Below, one piece after another: positions 48,763 to 60,399 of a DNA stretch of 64,000 nucleotides (position 1 is the stretch's first letter; each line of letters opens with the position of its first letter). A program made the position numbers and the translations under genes. Under the pieces are notes generated by a model that was not told the origin of the DNA, searched no databases, and worked only from the letters and a program-made list of their open reading frames with translations. Origin of the DNA: Eucalyptus grandis. Lineage: Eukaryota; Streptophyta; Magnoliopsida; Myrtales; Myrtaceae. The DNA lies in contig NC_052612.1 of assembly GCF_016545825.1 (NCBI RefSeq), positions 7,750,001 to 7,814,000 of the forward strand, read 5' to 3'.

Positions 48763-49310
48763 TCAATTTGCAGCCTCTTGGAAGAGTTCTTTCGGGAACA
48801 GTCCGAGGACCTTGGTCTATTGAATGGATACCGTTTTCCTTGGCAACACCGCTGCGAGTGGCAGCTGCCTCCCGAAGGTTGGTTGAAGCTGAATTTCAGT
48901 GGCAAAGCCCGTAATGGGGTCTTGCCTGCGGGCTTTGGCGTGATCCTCCGTGATGAGTACGAGGACGTGGTCGTGACTTACAGCTGCAGCCTCGGCGAGC
49001 TAGCAGACGCCACAGTGGCGAATGCGGAGGCCCTGAGAATGGGCATGAGACTGCTGGAGGAGTGAAACAATTGGTGGTGGAAGGGACGGATCTCAGCGTC
49101 GCAAGATGGGCCACCTCCAGGCTGGAGCCGCTGGAGAAGGTCAAGGAAGCGGTGGACGACGTCCTCGAAGCCTTGGCACGGATGAAGATGGTGATTCATC
49201 GCGTGTACGAGGAGGCCAACGAAGCCGCGAGGGTGTTGGCTAAGGAAGGTGCAACCACGCAAGATCGACGTGTTTGGATTTCCTCCAAGATAAGAGGTGA
49301 AATGGGCTAA
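48685..49310 (+). pseudogene. RNase H-like (RVT_3 type) frame, frameshifted (unit B)
   Basis: Matches the A copy at 6,129-6,689 but lacks 13 bp at about 49,058, between two GCTGGAGGA repeats. This ends the first frame just after the ANAEALRMGMRLLEE helix; the remaining C-terminal part stays open in another frame (49,062-49,310). As in A, the usual first catalytic Asp is Ser. One copy open and one broken suggests weak or no constraint on this locus. Confidence 0.75.
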
Positions 49311-49889
49311 AAGATCTCGCCAAGCCAATCAATAATTCGGTTGAAAGAACCTGTGGATTTAAGTCAACCGCTAACGTTTTCAGCGTTATAATCTCTGTTC
49401 TCTTTTAATTTTTATTTTCAATAAAGGTTGACCTTCTATAAAATTTGAAATGAATTATGTATTTTTTTTCTATAAATTATGATTTCAGCCATTCAAAATG
49501 GATTATTTTTTGTTCCGTCGTTCAAAATGGATTTACTCGTCGTAAAAGAAGCCGCTCATAATCACGGGCCAATCCATGAGGTGGTAACGATTTGTTTTCA
49601 ACGTAGGTACTGTCATTTTTTATTTTATTTTAATAGTAATCATCAAATTAATATTATTTATAAGAAATTTTATGACAATTTAAAGTAAATTTGAGTGAGC
49701 TCTATCAAATTCAATAAAATGATGATTATGTCAGCATAATATTTATTTTGATCTCATACATCTGCTATTAGTCTGTATTGCATTCGATTATAGAAAACTT
49801 TAAGACGTAGATTATACATTCTATAATGAAAAGACAATTTTCAAATTTTGGAAGTTAGAATTGTTTTTTTGTGTAAGTTTGTTGCGCGA

Positions 49890-50370
49890 AAAGACAATTT
49901 TGCACACTTTAGTGATTGAGATTAGACCATTAGTGTCATCATATGAAAATAGAAATAACAATAGCTTTTAGACCTTCTTGCTGAAGTTCAACCCTTGTTC
50001 CCAAAGGGTTGCACTTTTTACCTTGGACCTACATGGCGATGGCACTTTCAGTTGCTCTTTCCCCACGTGTTTCATCATTCACTCCTTTTGGCTCCCTATT
50101 TGTCTCTGAGATTCTAATATATAGATAAGTTACAAGAAAATGGGGTAGAACTTTTCATGGTTAAACCACATCATCATAAAGCTCCATTGCCTCCCACTTC
50201 CCTTAAAATTAATTGGACATGTTTCTTTAAATTAATTGGAAAAAAAAAATCTCATGTCATCTAATATTACGTTTGTAGAACAGTATATCAATATCAGCGG
50301 AGCATGCATGAATCTTTTTTCAACCTATAAACCAAAACTAGAAATTATGCATCAAGTCTCCACCAGTAGG
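49890..50370. repeat. Dispersed ~0.5 kb module, copy B1
   Basis: Unit B counterpart of 7,238-7,715, related to the modules at 60,948-61,415 and 61,975-62,390. Confidence 0.75.
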
Positions 50371-51065
50371 CATAGCCCCGCAAGAAGTGAACTTCAAACG
50401 AGGGTTCAAAAACCAGCTGATGACCGCTTGTTCACGTGGGATGCGGTTGGACTTAGCAGAGCAATTATGGTTCTCTTGTTCAAAAAAATCATCATAGTCT
50501 ATTGGACATGGTGCTGTTTTCATGGATGAATCCTAGACACAGGAGTGTTGATGCTAGAATTGCATCAATGCATAAACCTTGATTCAAAGCAAAAGCTTGT
50601 CAATCGCCAAGATTGTAGTATTTGTAATATATTATATATTTCACTTCTTGCACTCGAGGGGGCGTAATTAATAAATGGATGTATAAAACGCCTAGATTTT
50701 TGCGACTTGATCTTGTAGTTTCCTGGCTTGTAAGTATTCATTCAGCCATGCAAATTTGCTTTCCCGCTCTTTTTTCCTGTCAATCTTGTTCGATTTGAAA
50801 TGACACAAGCAATTGTGCAAGTTCGGTTTCTCATGTGCATGTACTCTTCTCGGTTGAGCCCTTGGTTTAGGCCAATTTCATTACCAAATTTTTGGATTGA
50901 AGTTTCTAAAATGGGAGAGGATGCCAAAGATGCTACTTTGCTGATCCTAGTGGCTTCTTGAGTATTAGTAGTGCTGGTTTTGCCACAGTTCGAGTTATGA
51001 CCGGGAAAGAGTAGTGTTTCCGTTAATAGGTTCGGTTTAGTTTAAGTTTCTTTTCAAATTAGATT

Positions 51066-51755
51066 AAGGAAAATTGTCCAAAAATTCCTAAACCTATTGC
51101 ACTTTTGTCAATTTAGTCATAAATTTTTCAATTTTGCTAGTTAAGTCCTAAACATTTTCACTTCTTTGCCAATTCAATCTATCCGATCAATTTTGGTTGG
51201 AATTTGCTGACATGAATATCAGTCATCCTACGTGGCATGACAAGCGCTAACGTAAACAAAATTTATTAATTTTTAATATTCTTCCAAATTTTTTAACACA
51301 TTTTTTTTTTAATTTTTCTTATTTTCTTTTATTTTTTTCTCTCTTCTTCCTCTGGCCGGTTGCCCTTGTTGGGATTGACGAGGGACAACTTTGGGGCCTT
51401 GGGCGAGGCTCGCCCCCTCGGATCTGGCGAGGGTGAACCTCACTCGCAGCCGGCGTGGTTGCCCCTTGCCTGAAGAGAGAAAAAAATGAAATGAAAAATT
51501 TTAAAAATTAAAAAGTAAAAAATGTTTTAAAAATTCAAAAAAATATTCATAGATTAATAAAGTTTGTCCATGTCATCGCCAGCCATGCCACGTAGGATGG
51601 TTGACATCCACGTCAATGAATTCCGGCCAATTTTGGCCGGATGGACTCAATTGGCAAGAAATAAAAATGTTTATGAGTTAATTGGCAAAATTAAAAGGTT
51701 TATGATTGAATTGACAAAAGTGTAATAGGTTTAGGACTTTTTGGACAATTTTCTC
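51066..51755. mobile_element. Foldback/Mutator-like non-autonomous element, unit B copy
   Basis: Same element as 8,419-9,097. Perfect 9-bp duplications AATTAGATT at 51,057-51,065 and 51,756-51,764. Its presence at the same site in both units shows insertion before the segmental duplication. Confidence 0.9.
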
Positions 51756-51781
51756 AATTAGATTGTTAGTTTGAACGGATC

Positions 51782-53637
51782 ATGTTCTTGTAAGATGACT
51801 TCTTTAACATATTCAAGTTGAACCCGTAGTGTCAATTTTGGTTAATATATGGATTGTTCAACCTACGACGGTATTTACTTGATTTCTGCAGATGATGATC
51901 TTGAAAGATCAAGAATAAGCACACGCATCGATTAATTTATCTTAATTGTATCCCCAGGAAACTTGCTAATTGACCAAATAAAGAAATATTGCAATTTTGA
52001 TTGCACTGATTAATTTCATAGCATGCAATATCCATGTTTTTTTTGGAACATTTCTTCACTAAATACGTTTAACGAGTGATCCAATAGCACTTGTTAACAA
52101 AACTAGTCTAGCTCTCGCAGGCATAAACAGCTCTTCTCACGTAGTTGAAGTGAAGACTAACAAATTTTTGGGAAAGTGGTCACTGCCAATGATCTTGTCG
52201 AGACCAAATTCTCCAGACACATCGCCGAACTCTTGCGTGATCATTTCTTTCTCCATCGCATTATGCCAATACATCTCGTTACATCAACATTTGTATAGGC
52301 TGGTGCAAGAACAAGATGCACTATGACTGGTGCAAGTCAAGTGACAATAGTACACGAGCCATTTCAAAGACACGAAACAAATGCAAACCTCAACTTTCGA
52401 ACATAGTTTGTTTCCCAAAACAGGGTTACCATGCTAAGAACACCAATATCTTATCACCCTTAAACTACAGAGTAACTTGACGAGAGTGTCACATCATACA
52501 TCTCAATAGGAGGATCAAAACTGTACACGAAAGGGGTCTCTGGAATAATGCATTGTTCATCTTTAGATATGAGAATTTGCTTGTCTCAAGTAATGACCGA
52601 GAAATTCCTCGTAGGTGGAGGGAAACCTGCATCCTACAGGCAGAAAGTTATGCATTTGTTCATACAACATACTAACGAGAATGTAGTAGGACACTCGTAG
52701 TTCTTGGCGAACTTCACTCTCAAACTAGACTTTTGTAACTTCAGTGGCTGAATCTTGAAGCAGAGTGACCCCTGAAACACTAGTTTGAGCTTTATAGATG
52801 GTGCTCTTTTGTTGCCATAGCAAAAGCATTGACTTGACTCTCTGGCTGATCAATGTCTTTATGCAGCCCTTCCCTTGCTCCAGAAGAGAACTTTTTAAGT
52901 TAAAAAATGGACAAGATAGCTGAGATTGACAACTTGGTCTACCTGCTAGCGTTCGATTAGCCAGAATTAAATTTCCATTTTTCGCAAATGCTTGTCTACA
53001 GTTGATTGATTGTAACTACTAATTCTGGTTATTTGTATTTGTAATGCTCAGACCACAGAAAAGTCATCTGTCAGTCTTCAGATCCAAGACTGTACTTGCA
53101 ACTGAAAATATTTCATAATCAGGTGGTCAAGCCAATCACTTCTCCTTTTCCATTTATTATTTTCAAATCACATGCAAACTGCATGAAATGCAAAACAATT
53201 AAAAGGGACAAATCCAATTCCATCGAGACAACAGTCAATCGAAAGAGAATGAATTTGATGCCAAATCGATATGCCTCATATATACAAACAGAATTTGAGT
53301 GCAAAACAAGTAGCTAAGACAAATCCAAATATCCGTTTGTACATTTCTGGCGAATTTCACAATAAAAATTCACCTACTGCTATGACGAAATACTCATATT
53401 AAGCAGCTTGGAATCAAAAGCTAATTAAACAAACAATGTGCATCAATGAATGCACCTGATCCGTGTACATTGTTTTCCACAAGGAAAATATCTTTCTGCA
53501 GCCCAATACGGGAGTACTTATATCAGCACTTGAAGAGTGTCCTTCCAGGCCAGTGGGATGTACACACCAATTACCTAGCCCCCCAAAAAAAAAGCTTATA
53601 TAATGCTTTCTATAAAAGAGTTTATACTAGTACCAGC
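51782..53637. other. Unit B-only sequence, no clear gene
   Basis: Lies downstream of the NAC2 remnant and has no counterpart in unit A. A few short open frames show no family features. Confidence 0.5.
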
Positions 53638-55375
53638 TTATGGGGTCAACATTTCCAATATCTCTTGGAGTAGTTCAGTATCAGCAAAATAAGACTCCAA
53701 ATTCTGATATACCGAATCAGGAGAAAATTGCTCCCCAGTCGCTGTGGGTGGCTGTGGAGTTGCAGAATCACATTGGGATGAGTTCCATTCTGGTGAGAGA
53801 ATTAGCGCCGGTGGTTGCTGTATGTTTTCTTTTAAAGATTCCTGTTGTCGAAACAAAAACAAGAAGAAACATTAGTTTGCTATACATGCTATAATGATCT
53901 TTAACAGGCAACATTTAGATGCTTCTTCTGACCTTCGGAATCTCTTCAGGTATGCTTTTGGCAATTACTAATGTGTTGGAGCAGCTTGTGTTGTTGGATT
54001 TATTGGGGGTGTTAGGTCTACTTCTGCTGCCTTCTTGAGGCATAATAGGTATACTTATGTTGTTGACTTCATCAGACAAGTTAGGGCTACTTCTGCTGCC
54101 TTCTTGAGGCACAATAGAGATACCTGTGTCAGTCTTCTGAGTCTTTGAATTTTTCTTACCATTCTCATCAGGGTTTTTCTTCAGGTGGTAAAGAACAAAG
54201 TCACTCTGATATAGAAAGACAAAAGACAAGTTAACAATTTAATCAAGCCTACTCACTGATCTCTGAAAGTACTTCATGGTTTTATCCCAAAGGAATAATA
54301 AAACCATCCTCAAAGAATCAAATATCAGTCAACATAACAACTTTGGTAACACTCCATGTTCAACTTATAAGACTCCTTTTAAAAAGAGAATCCTTGCTCA
54401 GCTTCATAATACAGTTAATGGTGCAATTGATAGCTATAGCATTAGCAAAATTTGGAGCGAAAAGAAGAACAAAAGAAGAAAAAGTCGGTATTTTACTTGG
54501 TAAAATTGTGTTAGCTGAAAACCAATCAATAGAAGTTTAATAAGAGCTTAGTTCATTTCAGGGAAAAAAATAGAAGCAAAAGTCAGAGAAACTAAAAATA
54601 AGCTGCTCAGTCCCTACTCCAGAAAAATATGTCACAGAAGAAATTAAAATCAGAAGGGCTCTGAAATGAAAGTTCCTGGAATGGAGAACATTCATTTAGC
54701 GACCTTAATCATATATGTATCCATAAATAATTCAAATATGGTTTGCGCCAAAGTTCACTGCAAGAGGAAGGGAAAGCAAGAAGATTGAGTAACTGATCAT
54801 TGAGGATACCGTATTCATGCAGTACCCATTTGGTATGAGCATTTTTGGGACTTTGACGTTTTTTTTGAAAACCAAAATTTTCTTCAGACCTAATGTGTTC
54901 TTTCTGTCTTGTGTCCTGATTTTGTGAGGTTTGCCCATTGGCTTCCAAGAGCCATAATCATTTGTCGTTCTCGCCCAATTACTTTGAGGGTACTTATTTT
55001 GCAGACGGCCGAAGAAGAACCATTCATCACCATCTGACTTTATCCTTGATAGTTCTGCATATTTCCACAGCAAAAAATCTTCAAACTACTGATGCAAACC
55101 AATAGACACAGAATCCCAGAAGGCATATAATGGACCAACCATGAACTTCTCACATTTTTTAAAGATGAACGGGACAGTCTTGATTTTGTCTTACCATTTA
55201 TCTTGCCAGGTAAATCCCAAGGTGGCAATTGATGGACATCAACCTCAGGAATTATATGTTCAACTGTTTCGTTGCCAAGTGTCTTCAAGTATTGATTGAC
55301 AAGTTCGTCGTCTGTTGGTCTGAATCAGAATCCCACCGGCAGATCAACTAATGAAGTTTCTAGAGATGCCACGGA
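53638..55375 (-). pseudogene. Second NAC gene, decayed (NAC2, unit B only)
   Basis: Four exon-like blocks on the - strand. Block 1 (about 55,196-55,375) has LPVGF, then an in-frame TGA where NAC proteins have Arg, then FRPTDDELVNQYLKTL and DLPGKIN before a GTAAG donor. Block 2 (right edge 55,054, after a GCAG acceptor) has DEWFFFGRLQNKYP and LGLKKILVF, then a frame change at an A-run before HTKWVLHEYG. Block 3 (about 53,920-54,205) starts SDFVLYHLKKNPDENGKK, the NAC subdomain E, and carries a repeated PQEGSRS motif. Block 4 (53,638-53,860) encodes a Gln/Pro-rich tail ending LLQEILEMLTP. The sequence is closer to the LPVGFRFRPTDEEL NAC subgroup than to NAC1, so the two are not a recent tandem pair. 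Confidence 0.75.
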
Positions 55376-56519
55376 TCTTACCCTGGCTAGGAAGTTGTTT
55401 GACCGTTTGGTGGATCCCACATCTTAACCTCTGTATACTCTGTGACTGTGCATATCAATGGCTAGCTGGTTTTTCCTCTGAGTCATACCAATTGGTATGT
55501 CTACAGTCCTGTACAAACAGTAATCCGTGACAATAACCTTCGCAATTCATTTTGTGCAATAACAAGCGTCAGTACCTTTCATCATCAAGGTAGTAACTTC
55601 GCAGGCAAAATCAGTGATGCTTGGAGGACTACAGAAAGACCCCATACAAATACACAGCGAATCCCCTTTAAAATGAGTAAATACTTAAATATTATACATA
55701 AGACACTTCTACTATTCACTTTTTCCAAGCCATGTGTTCAATCATTCAAAGAAATCCCAATGTGAGATTCTTCATGATTTTTTATGTCCCCTCAAAATCA
55801 ACAAGGACTAAGGCGGTAAAGGGCAGAAGGAGGGAAGAGAAAAATCTTAAATTTTTCCCCACTTATTTTTTTTTATTTTTTATTTTTGGTAAAGGTAAGA
55901 ATAAACTTATTTTTACTCATATTAACAAATAAAATGTTCATCTAAGCCAAAAAAAATAAAAAATAAAAGTCCATCAGAAAAGCATTTGCATACAAACAAA
56001 AGAGTTATAGTAAAGACATAAGGGATTGCCACTAACATGGTAAAGAAAGAAGGAAAGAACTGTTCTCGACTGAAAAATTTCAGATTTGTTCTCCAAGTTT
56101 CAAAACTTCTTTGGAAAGTTTACATCTTCCAACTCTACTATCATGCTACCCCCTCAAAATTATTCCCTCAAGGTCCATAGCTAAAAGCAAGGTCTTCAGC
56201 TCCCTCATGCTTTACTTCCTGTCAAACTTCCACTAACAATAGTATTTATCTATTAGGATTCCTAATAAAAATTTTTAGCAGGCCTGAAGTAATCAAAAGA
56301 GCTTGTTATCCAAGCTCAGTTTTATTCTTTTGATATTTTACTGCATAATAGGAGCTCACTTAGTTTCAGGATTAAGATATATATGACATTGACGCATCAC
56401 TCCTACAAATCAACACATAAGCACCATTTAAACCAATTAGCTTCAATTCAAACTTCTGATGGTTTGGGTGTTTAGAAAAGTGCTGCTAAGTGATGAAATA
56501 TATTCATTATCAAAGTAAT

Positions 56520-57590
56520 TGTCATGCTAACCATTTTCCAACAAGCCATCTTCTGATGTAAATGAAGCAGGCTGGCCAGTTGCAGGAAGTAATTCCAGCA
56601 TTTCTCCAAACGAATTCTGTACTCAGGGGAAAAAACCATTAAACAAGAGCTAAAGCTATAAAGTCTTCCGCCTGTCATGATTCTTCCTATTCTTGTAGTT
56701 GCATCTTTTCCTATTAAATGATTTTGCAACCGCATCAAAATATAGAAAAATGCCCGAACACATCACCCATCCAATCTTTTATCCCCCTCATTTCAACATT
56801 CACTTTACGCAACATAGACAAGGCAATGCACCTGCAGATTCATAATAGGGGCAAGCATAAATCTTTGATAGTAAACACTTCATAGCATGTCAATTTCCCA
56901 GGAGCAAAGCAACAAGAACCGGGTCAACTGCTTCCCAAATATGTAAGACGGAGAGGGAAGGCGGAGTGGGGAGAGAAGAGACAATCACAACCTACACCGA
57001 GGTCGTGCTCGATATTGTAATTTCCAAACATAAAGGCGCGGAAAAAATTGAAAACCATTTTGAAAAGGAGAAAAATTTCAGTGATCGAGAACTACCCAGC
57101 AACGGTTGTATCTATCGGAATTGCTGCATAGGAACCAAAGGATCATTCATGGCTGTCACCCACCTCAAGTTTCGTCCGCTTCCAGGTTAAATTTGCAATC
57201 TTGTTTAGATTTTCGGAATACATAGCAATGTGCAAGTCAGACCCAATTCAGATCACGAAACGGAAACCCTCCTAGAAAAGCAGGGACCCCAGAAAACTCA
57301 CTCCACGCAAATGGGGAACTTGCCCAAGCTCCAGAACGAGGAAGATGGAAGTCGAATTTTACCCGCAATCCGAGGCCGAGGCCAAGAAAAGAATCGATTC
57401 CGGATCTTGAACAAGAAATCGAGCCGACAGAACCGAGCAAGATTGACGAGTGATTCATGGTTCGTAATGGATCGCAGTGAAATCTTGATCGAGCAACGCC
57501 GTCTTTCTCCAACTCTTCGGTAGCAAGATGGAAGAAAAAAAGATGATGCGCCCAACTCTGTTTTTCTCCCAATTGCCTCCACAAAAGTTT
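56520..57590 (-). other. Possible 5' part of the NAC2 transcription unit or another gene fragment
   Basis: On the - strand an ATATAAAC TATA-like word near 57,590 is followed by a leader-like open stretch (57,298-57,582). A candidate exon near 56,530-56,615 is bounded by TACAG and GTTAGC and encodes NSFGEMLELLPATGQ, which loosely recalls the C-terminal NAC2 block. I cannot assign a family. It is in the right orientation to belong to the NAC2 locus, or to a partial duplicate of it. Confidence 0.25.
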
Positions 57591-57599
57591 ATATGATTT

Positions 57600-58600
57600 T
57601 TCTTTTTAGTCCACCCCCATTGATTAGAACTTTTTTTTTAGACATTTCGAATATATTTAGCATTGCTTTTTCGTTTTTGAATTAGCAGGTTTAATATAAT
57701 GTGTCCATCATGTGATCTTCTCTGTTCTTTTTTTTTTTTTTTTTTATCTTCAATAAAAGGTGACATTCCATAAATTTTAAGATTAATTATCTGTATTATT
57801 ATGAATTATGACTTTACCCATTCCAAATTGAACTTTTTCTCCCTATCATTCAAAATGGATCAAAGGTGAATTCACGAGATGATAAAATTTTATTTTCTAT
57901 GTAGATATTATCCTTTTTATTTTAATGGTGATCAATGAATTAATATTTTTAGTAAGAAATTGGATGACTTGATTTAAAATAAACTTCAACAAGCTCTATC
58001 AAATTCAATAAGTCAATAATCATGTTAGCATTATATTAATTTTGATCTCATACATTTACTATTAGTCTGTATTGCATTCAATTAAAGAAAACTTTAAGAC
58101 ATAGATTATACATGGATAGCTACGTAGTAAATGAAAATATGGATAAGATTTTTCCAACTTCGAAAGCTGGAATTGCTTTTGTGTAAGGATCTTATCAATG
58201 TAACTTGCTAGTGTCATTAACTCATGGCGGTTGATATGGACTTCTTTTAAAACTATAATATTGAGCTAATTTTCATTACCAATTGGTAATTTTTATGTGG
58301 TGAGTCTTGTACAAATAACGTGATTCTTTCTTTCAAAACTCTCGATCCAAGAAAATAATTATACAAATTGTTACATTGTTGTCGTAGAGAAGTGAACTTA
58401 ATTACGAGTTACAGTAAATTTAAAAAAAGTTCCTCTAAAGCTGACCAAAATGTGATTTTCTTGGTAATAACGGCCACTGTTGCCTAAGACACCTACAAAA
58501 TTTGAAACTGTCTATGTTTCCCTTCTCTACAGAAAGCCACACTAAACAATACTAATCTCAAAGTAAACGACCAAAAAAAACAGGACATCACAAATTAAGA
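57600..58600. other. AT-rich spacer between NAC2 region and NAC1
   Basis: No gene is seen. A stretch around 57,720-58,110 resembles the spacer after the RNase H-like frame (for example CAATAAAAGGTGAC and the later ATCTCATACAT words, compare 6,800-7,200), so it is an older duplicate of that spacer. Confidence 0.4.
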
Positions 58601-58624
58601 AAACACACGCACGCTCATTGCAAA

Positions 58625-59980
58625 TTATGATCGACCATCTTCGCGTGTTGTGGTAGAGAAGTCCCCAGACATTGCCCAGTCAATATTGGAATAGTTTGCG
58701 AAATTGCTGTATGGAGATTTCATGTAGCCATAGTCTAGCTCATCGCCATAGCTGTCATATGAGAAATCAAATAAGGAAGACCATCCTTCCTCTGTTCCTG
58801 CCTGGGCCTGATAGGTTGGAGTAGGAGTATAGTCTGATAAAATGTCATCCAGCGGGTGCAATGGAGGGAGCGATTCCATGAAGTCTCCCACCGACATCTG
58901 CATCCAAAACAATGCAAATCATATTAGAAAACCCATCTTAAGTCTATTTACAGAAACAATCTTGAAGTATGAAAAGAAAATACTCTCACTGATGTTGCTT
59001 ATATGATAATGCAGTCAATAGTATTTTGGTTATAGAAAACCAGTGTCGTTGTGACTTTGATATGCTTTATAGGTCTTGGGACTGAACCCCATGCTAAGTA
59101 AGTTCTACAAAATAAAATGCGCCTCTCTCACCTCGGGTTGAGCATCGACTGCTTCTTGGTTATCAGCAACTTCGTCGCTGGGGGAGTTACAGAAGCTGGA
59201 ATAGTCCCCTTCTTGATTCACAGGGGTCTCCGATACATTGCTAGTGTATGCGTGAGGGCTGCTTGAATAAACTTCAGGGCTGGCTGTTGGAGCGTGAGGG
59301 CTGCTTGAATAAACTTCAGGGCTGACTGTTGGAGCGTGACCCATCATCAGCTTCTTCTCCTTTTTGTTCTTGATCCGACATGCCACGTAAGGCAGCATCT
59401 GCATATATATATCATGAACAACATTAGTTATAGAGAGATAACCCGTAAGTAAAAAGCATATCTCGATTGTTGCTTATAACCAGTTCAGTTGTGCAATGAA
59501 TGAGAACCAAAACCTTACCTCGTCTTCGTTATGGCCCAGACACTTGGGATTAAGCTGGTACTCATGTGAGACCCAGTTGGTCCTTTTGCCTTTAGGCACA
59601 CGGCCTGTGTAGAACACCAGTGTCTTCTTGATTCCTATCGGCTCATCGGTGTCCTCACTCATGATGGCGCGTTCCTTGCCGGTCACTTTCCAGTAACCAG
59701 CTTTGGTTGTCCGGTCAGAGCGCTTGCTGTTAGAGTACTTGCGCTTCACACGACAAAATAAAAAGAGCTCCTTACTGTTGAACCAGTGACAAAACATGGC
59801 GGGCAATTGCCAAGGTTCGAATTCGCATATGTCGATCTCCGGTATCATGTCGTAGTAGCGTTCGCCGGGTCGTCCAAGGATCTTGGGCTTCAAGTAATGA
59901 ATCAGCAACTCCTCGTCAGTGGCGTGGAATCGGAATCCTGGAGGAAGTGCTCTCATTGCTTCAGAGATTGTGTTTTCCAT
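58625..59980 (-). CDS. NAC domain transcription factor (NAC1, unit B), complete
   Basis: Exons on the - strand: 59,519-59,980, 59,132-59,398 and 58,625-58,897, all phase 0 with GT-AG borders, giving about 333 aa. Residues 1-150 form the NAC DNA-binding domain: ALPPGFRFHATDEELLIHYL (A), the IPEIDICEFEPWQLP stretch (B), FCRVKRKYSNSKRSDRTTKAGYWKVTGK split over C, then IGIKKTLVFYTGRVPKGKRT and NWVSHEYQL (D). Exon 2 opens MLPYVACRIKNKKEKK (E), with a basic stretch fitting nuclear import. Then come two near-identical 13-residue repeats (HAPTxSPEVYSSSP), and an acidic, Tyr/Ser-rich tail typical of NAC activation regions. No C-terminal membrane anchor is visible. Exon 1 fuses what are usually two NAC exons. 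Only this copy is intact; unit A keeps about 103 codons of it. Confidence 0.9.
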
Positions 59981-60086
59981 TTGTATCACTAATCTGCGCA
60001 AGCAGAGAGAGGAAGAACAAGACAGAAAGACAGATTTTGTTGAAGGGTTTGAAGCGAGGTGGGACTAACATTGGCCAAGGGTGAGG

Positions 60087-60094
60087 AATTTATA
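60087..60094 (-). promoter_or_regulatory. TATA box of NAC1 (unit B)
   Basis: On the - strand TATAAATT about 107 bp upstream of the ATG, conserved in unit A at 9,538-9,545. An 18-bp-scale pyrimidine insertion just upstream (about 60,133-60,150) and length differences in a T run distinguish B from A. Confidence 0.5.
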
Positions 60095-60399
60095 GTGTGG
60101 ACCCGTGCATTGACTCAGTGACTGACGCTGTTTTCTTCTTTTTTTCTGTAGTCTTCCCTTCCCAACTGAGTTGTCTCGCTTGCTTTTTCTTTTTTTTTTT
60201 TGGTCGAAAGTTGTCTCGCTTGCTTGAGAAGGGTAAAATCACACTTTTCAGTGTGCCCTGGACCCCTCATCCTCTGTCTGATATGTTTTAGCTTCCTCCA
60301 TGAAGTTGACTGCAGAACCCCATGCATGATCGAGAACAAGCCAAAAGTCTAACGACTCTCTCTCTCTCTCTCTCTAGGCTAGGGATTTATTTATTGCAT

